A stretch of DNA of 64,000 bases, taken from Plantago ovata (Eukaryota > Streptophyta > Magnoliopsida > Lamiales > Plantaginaceae). The stretch spans positions 131,226,096 through 131,290,095 of the forward strand of contig CM051455.1 in assembly GCA_028274465.1 (NCBI GenBank). Direction: 5' to 3'. Below, piece after piece: positions 54,747-64,000 of the stretch. The notes below the pieces were generated by a model, which made no database searches, had not been told where the DNA came from, and worked only from the letters and a program-made list of their open reading frames with translations. Each line of letters begins with the position of its first letter. The first letter of the stretch is position 1. Made by a program: the position numbers and the translations under genes.

Positions 54747-57700
54747 AAAATTATAGGCTAATCTCCATTAGCACTATTGGTATCAATCCATAAAATCACA
54801 TCATCTTTAATTGTCAACCCTTAAATTCAGAACCCAATAACCATTTCAATCAATATCCAATTTTCCAAGTACTTGAATAACTCAATTCACTCCTAAAACT
54901 TTCTAACTATCCAAAAATTCCAATTTCACTTCACTCCTAAAACTTTTCTAACTGTCCAAAAATTTCAATTTCACTTGTCAAGATTCAAGCCTAATTTCAA
55001 TTAGCACTATTGGTATCAATCCACAAAATCACATCACCTTTAATTGTCAACCCTTAACCCTTAAGTTCAGAACCCAACTACCATTTAAATCAATATCCAA
55101 TTTTCCAAATCCTTGAATCAATCAATTCACTTCTAAAACATTTGTAACTGTCCAAAAATTCCAATTTCACTTGTCAAGATTCAATCCTAATCTCCATTAG
55201 CACTATTGGTATCAATCCATAAAATCACATCACCTTTAATTGTCAACCCTTAACCCTTAAATTCAGAACCCAATTACCATTTCAATCAATATCCAATTTT
55301 CCAAATCGTTGAATCACTCAATTCACTCCTAAAACTTTTCTAACTGTCCAAAAATTCCAATTTCACTTGTCAAGATTCAAGCCTAATCTCCATTAGCACT
55401 ATTGGTATCAATCCATAAAATCACATCACCATTAATTGTCAACCCTTAAATTCAGAACCCAATTACCTTTTCAATCAATATCAAATTTCCAAATCCTTGA
55501 ATCACTCAATTCACTCCTAAAACTTTTCTAACTGTCCAAAAATTTCAATTTCACTTGTCAAGATTCAAGCCTAATCTCCATTAGCACTATTGGTATCAAT
55601 CCATAAAATCACATCACCTTTAATTGTCAACCCTTAAATTCAGAACCCAATAACCTTTTAAATCAATATCCAATTTTCAAAATCCTTAAATCACTCAATT
55701 CATTCCTAAAACTTTTGTAACTGTCCAAAAATTACAATTTCACTTTTCAAGATTCAAGCCTAATCTCCATTAGCACTATTGGTATCAATCCATAAAATCA
55801 CATCACCTTTAATTGTCAACCCCTAACCCTTAAATTAAGAACCCAATTACCATTTCAATCAATATCCAATTTTCCAAATCCTTGAATCACTCAATTCACT
55901 CCTAAACTTTTCTAACTATCAAAAAATTCCAATTTCACTTGTCAATATTCAATCCTAATCTTCCTTAGCACTATTGGTATCAATCCATAAACTGACATCA
56001 CCTTTAATTGTCAACCATTAAATTCAGAAGCCAATTACAACTTCAATCAATATTCAATTTTCCAAATCCTTGAATCACTCAATTCACTCCTAAAACATTT
56101 CTAAACTGTCCAAAAATTCCAATTTCACTTGTCAAGATTCAAGCCTAATCTCCATTAGCACTATTGGTATCAATCCATAAAATCACATCACCTTTAATTG
56201 TCAACCCTTAACCCTTAAATTCAGAACCCAACTACCATTTAAATCAATATCCAATTTTCCAAATCCTTAAATCACTCAATTCACTACTAAAACTTTATAA
56301 CTGTCTAAAAATTCCAATTTCACTTGTCAAGATTCAAGCCTAATTTCCATTAGCACTATTGGTATCAATCCACAAAATCACATCACCTTTAATTGTCAAC
56401 CCTTAACCCTTAAATTCAGAACCCAACTACCATTTAAATCAATATCCAATTTTCCAAATCCTTGAATCACTCAATTCCCTCCTAAAACTTTTCTAACTGT
56501 CCAAAAATTCCAATTTCACTTGTCAAGATTAAAGCCTAATCTGCATTAGCACTATTGGTATCAATCCATAAAATCACTTCACCTTTAATTGTCAACCCTT
56601 AACCCTTAAATTCAGAACCCAACTACCATTTAAATCAATATCCAATTTTCCAAATCATTGAATCACTCAATTCACTACTAAAACTTTTATAACTGTCTAA
56701 AAATTCCAATTCACTTGTCAAGATTCAAGCCTAATTTCCATTAGCACTATTGGTATCAATCAACAAAATCACATCACCTTTAATTGTCAACCCTAACCCT
56801 TAAATTCAGAACCCAACTACCATTTAAATCAATATCCAATTTCTAAATCCTTGAATCACTCAATTCACTCCTAAAACTTTTCTAACTGTCCAAAAATTCC
56901 AATTTCACTTGTCAAGATTAAAACCTAATCTGCATTAGCACTATTGGTATCAATCATAAAATCACATCACCTTTAATTGTCAACCCTTAAATTCAGAACC
57001 CAATAACCATTTCAATCAATATCCAATTTCCAAGTCCTTGAATCACTCAATTCACTCCTAAAACTTTTCTAACTATCCAAAAATTCCAATTTCACTTGTC
57101 AAGATTAAAGCCTAATCTGCATTAGCACTATTGGTATCAATCCATAAAATCACATCACCTTTAATTGTCAACCCTTAAATTCAGAACCCAATAACCATTT
57201 CAATCAATATCCAATTTTCCAAGTCCTTGAATCACTCAATTCACTCCTAAAACTTTTCTAACTATCCAAAAATTCCAATTTCACTTCACTCATAAAACTT
57301 TTCTAACTGTCCAAAAATTCCAATTTCACTTATCAAGATACAAGCCTAATTTCCATTAGCAGTATTGGTATCAATCCACAAAATCACATCACCTTTATTG
57401 TCAACCCTTAACCCTTAAATTCAGAACCCAATTACCATTTCAATCAATATCCAATTTTTCAAATCATTGAATCACTCAATTCACTCCTAAAACTTTTCTA
57501 ACTGTCCAAAAATTTCAATTTCACTTGTCAAGATTCAAGACTAATCTCCATTAGCACTATTGGTATCAATCCAGAAAATCACATCACCTTTAATTGTCAA
57601 CCTTAAATTCAGAACCAAATAACCTTTTAAATCAATATCCAATTTTCCAAATCCTTGAATCACTCAATTCACTCCTAAAACTTTTCTAACTGTCCAAAAA

Positions 57701-57900
57701 TTCCAATTTCACTTGTCAAGATTCAATCCTAATCTCCATTAGCACTATTGGTATCAATCCATAAAATCACATCACCTTTAATTGTCAACCCTTAACCCTT
57801 AAATTCAGAACCCAATTACCATTTCAATCAATATCCAATTTTCCAAATCCTTGAATCACTCAATTCACTCCTAAAACTTACTGTCCAAAAATTCCAATTT
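54747..57900 (+). repeat. 6-kb HOR unit 5, left part
   Basis: It follows unit 2 most closely (AAAATTATAGGC to CAAGATACAAGCC is 2,587 bp against 2,594) with AAATCACTTCACC (about 56,571) and CCAGAAAATC (57,571). Single-base losses accumulate, for example CCAATTCACTTG (about 56,706), ACCCTAACCC (about 56,791) and CCAATTTCTAAATCC (about 56,838). After about 57,870 the unit-specific markers fade. Confidence 0.85.
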
Positions 57901-60900
57901 CACTTGTCAAAATTCAATCCTAATCTTCATTAGCACTATTGGTATCAATCCATAAAATCACATCACCTTTATTTTCGACCCTTAAATTCAGAACCCAATT
58001 ACTACTTCCATCAATATCTAATTTTCCAAATCCTTGAATCACTTAATTCACTCCTAAAACTTTTCTAACTGTCCAAAAATTCCAATTTCACTTGTCAAGA
58101 TTCAAGCCTAATCTCCATTAGCACTATTGGTATCAATCCATAAAATCACATCACCTTAATTGTCAACCCTTAAATTCAGAACCCAATAACCATTTCAATC
58201 AATATCCAATTTTCCAAATCCTTGAATCACTCAATTCACTCCTAAAACATTTCTAACTGTCCAAAAATTCCAATTTCACTTGTCAAGATTCAAGCCTAAT
58301 CTCCATTAGCACTATTGGTATCAATCCATAAAATCACATCACCTTAATTGTCAACCCTTAAATTCAGAACCCAACTACCATTTAAATCAATATCCAATTT
58401 TCCAAATCCTTGAATCACTCAATTCACTCCTAAAACATTTGTAACTGTCCAAAAATTCCAATTTCACTTGTCAAGATTCAATCCTAATCTCCATTAGCAC
58501 TATTGGTATCAATCCATAAAATCACATCACCTTTAATTGTCAACCCTTAACCCTTAAATTCAGAACCCAATTACCATTGAATCAATATCCAATTTTCCAA
58601 ATCCTTGAATCACTCAATTCACTCCTAAAACTTTTCTAACTGTCCAAAAATTCCAATTTCACTTGTCAAAGTTCAAGCCTAATCTTCATTAGCACTATTG
58701 GTATCAATCCATAAATCACATCATCTTTAATTGTCAACCCTTAAATTCAGAACCCAATTACTACTTCCATCAATATCTAATTTTCCAAATCCTTGAATCA
58801 CTTAATTCACTCCTAAAACTTTTCTAACTGTCCAAAAATTCCAATTTCACTTGTCAAGATTCAAGCCTAATCTCCATTAGCACTATTGGTATCAATCCAT
58901 AAAATCACATCACCTTTAATTGTCAACCCTTAAATTCAGAACCCAATACCATTTCAATCAATATCCAATTTTCCAAATCCTTGAATCACTCAATTCACTC
59001 CTAAAACTTTTCTAACTGTCCTAAAATTCCAATTTCACTTGTCAAGATTCAAGCCTAATCTCATTAGCACTATTGGTATCAATCCATAAAATCACATCAC
59101 CTTTAATTGTCTTAACCCTTAAATTCAGAACCCAATTACCATTTAAATCAATATCCAATTTTCCAAATCCTTGAATCACTCAATTCACTCCTAAAACTTT
59201 TCTAACTGTCCAAAAATTCCAATTTCACTTGTCAAGATTAAAACCTAATCTCCATTAGCACTATTGGTATCAATCATAAAATCACATCACCTTTAATTGT
59301 CAACCCTTAAATTCAGAACCCAATACCATTTCAATCAATATCCAATTTTCCAATCCTTGAATCACTCAATTCACTCCTAAAACTTTTCTAACTGTCCAAA
59401 AATTCCAATTTCACTTGTCAAGATTCAAGCCTAATCTCCATTAGCACTATTGGTATCAATCCATAAAATCACATCACCTTTAATTGTCAACCCTTAAATT
59501 CAGAACCCAATAACCATTTCAATCAATATCCAATTTTCCAAATCCTTGAATCACTCAATTCACTCCTAAAACTTTTCTAACTATCCAAAAATTCCATTTC
59601 ACTTCACTCAAAAACTTTTCTAACTGTCCAAAAATTCCAATTTCACTTGTCAAGATACAAGCCTAATTTCCATTAGCACTATTGGTATCAATCCACAAAA
59701 TCACATCACCTTTATTGTCAACCCTTACCCTAAATTCAGAACCCAATTACCATTTCAATCAATATCCAATTTTCAAATCCTTGAATCACTCAATTCACTC
59801 CTAAAACTTTTCTAACTGTCCAAAAATTCCAATTTCACTTGTCAAGATTCAAGCCTAATCTCCATTAGCACTATTGGTATCAATCCAGAAAATCACATCA
59901 CCTTTAATTGTCAACCCTTAAATTCAGAACCCAAATACCTTTTAAATCAATATCCAATTTTCCAAATCCTTGAATCACTCAATTCACTCCTAAAACTTTT
60001 CTAACTGTCCAAAATTCCAATTTCACTTGTCAAGATTCAAGCCTAATCTCCATTAGCACTATTGGTATCAATCCATAAAATCACATCACCTTTAATTGTC
60101 AACCCTTAACCCTTAAATTCAGAACCCATTACCATTTCAATCAATATCCAATTTTCCAAATCCTTGAATCACTCAATTCACTCCTAAAACTTAACTGTCC
60201 AAAAATTCCAATTTCACTTGTCAAAATTCAAGCCTAATCTTCATTAGCACTATTGGTATCAATCCATAAAATCACATCACCTTTAATTGTCAACCCTTAA
60301 ATTCAGAACCCAATTACTACTTCCATCAATATCCAATTTTCCAAATCCTTGAATCACTTAATTCACTCCTAAAACTTTTCTAACTGTCCAAAAATTCCAA
60401 TTTCACTTGTCAAGATTCAAGCCTAATCTCCATTAGCACTATTGGTATCAATCCATAAAATCACATCACCTTTAATTGTCAACCCTTAAATTCAGAACCC
60501 AATACCATTTCAATCAATATCCAATTTTCCAAATCCTTGAATCACTCAATTCACTCCTAAAACATTTCTAACTGTCCAAAAATTCCAATTTCACTTGTCA
60601 AGATTCAAGCCTAATCTCCATTAGCACTATTGGTATCAATCCATAAAATCACATCACCTTTAATTGTCAACCCTTAAATTCAGAACCCAATACCATTTAA
60701 ATCAATATCCAATTTTCCAAATCCTTGAATCACTCAATTCACTCCTAAAACTTTTCTAACTGTCCAAAAATTCCAATTTCACTTGTCAAGATTCAAGCCT
60801 AATCTCCATTAGCACTATTGGTATCAATCCATAAAATCACATCACCTTTAATTGTCAACCCTTAACCCTTAAATTCAGAACCCAATTACCATTTCAATCA

Positions 60901-63900
60901 ATATCCAATTTTCCAAATCCTTGAATCACTCAATTCACTCCTAAAACTTTTCTAACTGTCCAAAAATTCCAATTTCACTTGTCAAGATTCAAGCCTAATC
61001 TCCATTAGCACTATTGGTATCAATCCATAAAATCACATCATCTTTAATTGTCAACCCTTAAATTCAGAACCCAATTACCATTTCAATCAATATCCAATTT
61101 TCCAAATCCTTGAATCACTCAATTCACTCCTAAAACTTTTCTAACTGTCCAAAAATTCCAATTTCACTTGTCAAGATTCAAGCCTAATCTCCATTAGCAC
61201 TATTGGTATCAATCCATAAAATCACATCACCTTTAATTGTCAACCTTAAATTCAGAACCCAATTACCATTTCAATCAATATCCAATTTTCCAAATCCTTG
61301 AATCACTCAATTCACTCCTAAAACTTTCTAACTGTCCAAAAATTCCAATTTCACTTGTCAAGATTCAAGCCTAATCTCCATTAGCACTATTGGTATCAAT
61401 CCATAAAATCACATCACCTTTAATTGTCAACCCTTAAATTCAGAACCCAATTACCATTTCAATCAATATCCAATTTTCCAAATCCTTGAATCACTCAATT
61501 CACTCCTAAAACTTTTCTAACTGTCCAAAAATTCCAATTTCACTTGTCAAGATTCAAGCCTAATCTCCATTAGCACTATTGGTATCAATCCATAAATCAC
61601 ATCACCTTTAATTGTCAACCCTTAACCCTTAAATTCAGAACCCAATTACCATTTCAATCAATATCCAATTTTCCAAATCCTTGAATCACTCAATTCACTC
61701 CTAAAACTTTTCTAACTGTCCAAAAATCAATTTCACTTGTCAAGATTCAAGCCTAATTTCCATTAGCACTATTGGTATCAATCCATAAAATCACATCACC
61801 TTTAATTGTCAAACCCTTAAATTCAGAACCCAATTACCATTTCAATCAATATCCAATTTTCCAAATCCTTGAATCACTCAATTCACTCCTAAAACTTTTC
61901 TAACTGTCCAAAAATTCCAATTTCACTTGTCAAGATTCAAGCCTAATCCATTAGCACTATTGGTATCAATCCATAAAATCACATCACCTTTAATTGTCAA
62001 CCCTTAAATTCAGAACCCAATTACTACTTACATCAATATCAATTTTTCAAATCCTTGAATCACTAATTCACTCCTAAAACTTTTCTAACTGTCCAAAAAT
62101 TTCAATTTCACTTCACTCCTAAAACTTTTCTAACTGTCCAAAAATTTCAATTTCACTTGTCAAGATTCAAGCCTAATCTCCATTAGCACTATTGGTATCA
62201 ATCCATAAAATCACATCACCTTTAATTGTCAACCCTTAAATTCAGAACCCAATTACCATTTCAATCAATATCCAATTTTCCAAATCCTTGAATCACTCAA
62301 TTCACTCCTAAAACTTTTCTAACTGTCCAAAAATTCCAATTTCACTTGTCAAGATTCAAGCCTAATTTCATTAGCACTATTGGTATCAATCCATAAAATC
62401 ACATCACCTTTAATTGTCAACCCTTAAATTCAGAACCCAATTACCTTTCAATCAATATCAATTTCCAAATCCTTGAATCACTCAATTCACTCCTAAAACT
62501 TTTCTAACTGTCCAAAAATTCCAATTTCACTTGTCAAGATTCAAGCCTAATCTCCATTAGCACTATTGGTATCAATCCATAAAATCACATCACCTTTAAT
62601 TGTCAACCCTTAAATTCAGAACCCAATTACCATTTCAATCAATATCCAATTTTCCAAATCCTTGAATCACTCAATTCACTCCTAAAACTTTTCTAACTGT
62701 CCAAAAATTCCAATTTCACTTGTCAAGATTCAGCCTAATCTCCATTAGCACTATTGGTATCAATCCATAAAATCACATCACCTTTAATTGTCAACCCTTA
62801 AATTCAGAACCCAATTACCATTTAAATCAATATCCAATTTTCCAAATCCTTGAATCACTCAATTCACTCCTAAAACTTTTCTAACTGTCCAAAAATTCCA
62901 ATTTCACTTGTCAAGATTCAAGCCTAATCTCCATTAGCACTATTGGTATCAATCCATAAAATCACATCACCTTTAATTGTCAACCCTTAATTCAGAACCC
63001 AATACCTTTCAATCAATATCCAATTTTCCAAATCCTTGAATCACTCAATTCACTCCTAAAACTTTCTAACTGTCCAAAAATTCCAATTTCACTTGTCAAG
63101 ATTCAAGCCTAATCTCCATTAGCACTATTGGTATCAATCCATAAAATCACATCACCTTTAATTGTCAACCCTTAAATTCAGAACCCAATACCATTTAAAT
63201 CAATATCCAATTTTCCAAATCCTTGAATCACTCAATTCACTCCTAAAACTTTTCTAACTGTCCAAAAATTCCAATTTCACTTGTCAAGATTCAAGCCTAA
63301 TCTCCATTAGCACTATTGGTATCAATCCATAAAATCACATCACCTTTAATTGTCAACCCTTAACCCTTAAATTCAGAACCCAATTACCATTTCAATCAAT
63401 ATCCAATTTTCCAAATCCTTGAATCACTCAATTCACTCCTAAAACTTTTCTAACTGTCCAAAAATTCCAATTTCACTTGTCAAGATTCAAGCCTAATCTC
63501 CATTAGCACTATTGGTATCAATCCACAAAATCACATCACCTTTAATTGTCAACCCTTAACCCTTAAATTCAGAACCCAATAACCATTTCAATCAATATCC
63601 AATTTTCCAAATCCTTGAATCACTCAATTCACTCCTAAAACTTTTCTAACTGTCCAAAAATTCCAATTTCACTTGTCAAGATTCAAGCCTAATCTCCATT
63701 AGCACTATTGGTATCAATCCATAAAATCACATCACCTTTAATTGTCAACCCTTAAATTCAGAACCCAATTACTACTTACATCAATATCAATTTTTCAAAT
63801 CCTTGAATCACTTAATTCACTCCTAAAACTTTTCTAACTATCCAAAAATTCCAATTTCACTTCACTCCTAAAACTTTTCTAACTGTCCAAAAATTTCAAT

Positions 63901-64000
63901 TTCACTTGTCAAGATTCAAGCCTAATCTCCATTAGCACTATTGGTATCAATCCATAAAATCACATCACCTTTAATTGTCAACCCTTAACCCTTAAATTCA
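57901..64000 (+). repeat. Near-consensus end of the array with many small deletions
   Basis: Monomers here lose most HOR-specific variants and converge on the consensus, while short deletions are frequent: ACCCAATACC (58,944; 60,499), CAACCTTAAATTC (61,242), AAACTTTCTAAC (61,321; 63,060), CCTAATCCATTAG (61,942) and AAAAATCAATTTC (61,723). A pair of markers from unit 5, CAAGATACAAGCC and CCAGAAAATC, reappears about 2.31 kb later (59,651 and 59,885), as does a larger deletion after CCTAAAACTTA (57,872; 60,183). The array continues beyond the window. Confidence 0.85.

Larger units (their letters stand above)
3578..64000 (+). repeat. Giant tandem satellite array, monomer about 189 bp, truncated by the right window edge
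   Basis: Roughly 300 monomers lie head to tail in one orientation, easily phased on ATTGGTATCAATCC. My consensus is 189 bp with 50 C, 10 G (32% GC) and no CG. Length classes are 189, 190 (TCTAAACTG instead of TCTAACTG), 196 (CCCTTAA doubled) and 234 (first 45 bp doubled). All frames are broken by stops, so it is non-coding. No transposon insertion or inverted monomer was seen in more than 60 kb. Monomer length and higher-order organisation fit the general pattern of plant centromeric or heterochromatic satellites, but I do not recognise the family and nothing in the sequence proves centromere function. It may also be pericentromeric or knob-like DNA. Confidence 0.98.

Noticed and set aside
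3578..64000. CRISPR array
   Set aside because: Unit length (189-234 bp), near identity of whole units and absence of unique spacers between short repeats rule it out.
3578..64000. Tandem protein-coding repeat, since 189 and 234 are multiples of three
   Set aside because: Consensus monomers contain stops in every frame inspected, and the 190- and 196-bp classes shift the frame; no long open frame exists anywhere in the array.
3578..64000. Ribosomal intergenic spacer or 5S rDNA array
   Set aside because: No rRNA gene sequence, no 5S internal promoter-like motif and a very low G content on the + strand.

Overview
This window is eukaryotic, most likely plant (eudicot-like), repeat DNA. The evidence is AT-rich non-coding sequence, a possible LTR fragment at the left edge, and one huge head-to-tail satellite with a monomer near 189 bp, the size class typical of plant centromeric and heterochromatic satellites. 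I do not recognise the satellite family or the species. I see no convincing protein-coding gene, tRNA, rRNA or CRISPR array.

Layout. Positions 1 to about 3,577 are a low-copy AT-rich flank with no solid gene. It is built largely from local direct duplications with spacings of about 48, 98, 244 and 352 bp, plus a (GA)12 microsatellite and a possible LTR end at 1-222. Recognisable satellite begins at about 3,578-3,620 and runs past the right edge at 64,000: roughly 60.4 kb, about 300 monomers, all in one orientation, with no visible transposon insertion.

The satellite. The basic monomer is 189 bp, about 32% GC. Its consensus has 50 C and only 10 G on the + strand and no CG dinucleotide. Monomer lengths fall into four main classes: 189, 190 (one extra A), 196 (a second copy of the heptamer CCCTTAA) and 234 (a 45-bp internal duplication). 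These classes and private point variants recur in fixed order and so define higher-order repeats (HORs). There is a 26-monomer, 5,306-bp block present twice (3,891-9,196 and 9,197-14,501). A 5-monomer HOR of about 1,005 bp alternates with 1,050-bp versions (14.5-21.9 kb). A 12-monomer 2,407-bp block follows, with a decayed second copy (21.9-26.0 kb). Then come a 7-monomer block of about 1,390 bp (29.2-32.0 kb) and a 1,056-bp block (32.1-34.2 kb), each present twice. From 33.5 to about 57.9 kb a 5.9-6.3-kb HOR (about 30 monomers) repeats, with one copy carrying an internal loss of about 3.1 kb. The last 6 kb is close to pure consensus.

The window therefore records amplification at several nested scales by unequal exchange or similar processes. 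Two zones (24.75-26.3 kb and roughly 54-64 kb) carry many one-base deletions and may be assembly or consensus errors. The array is a good candidate for centromeric or other heterochromatic satellite DNA; that role is inference, since sequence alone cannot show it.
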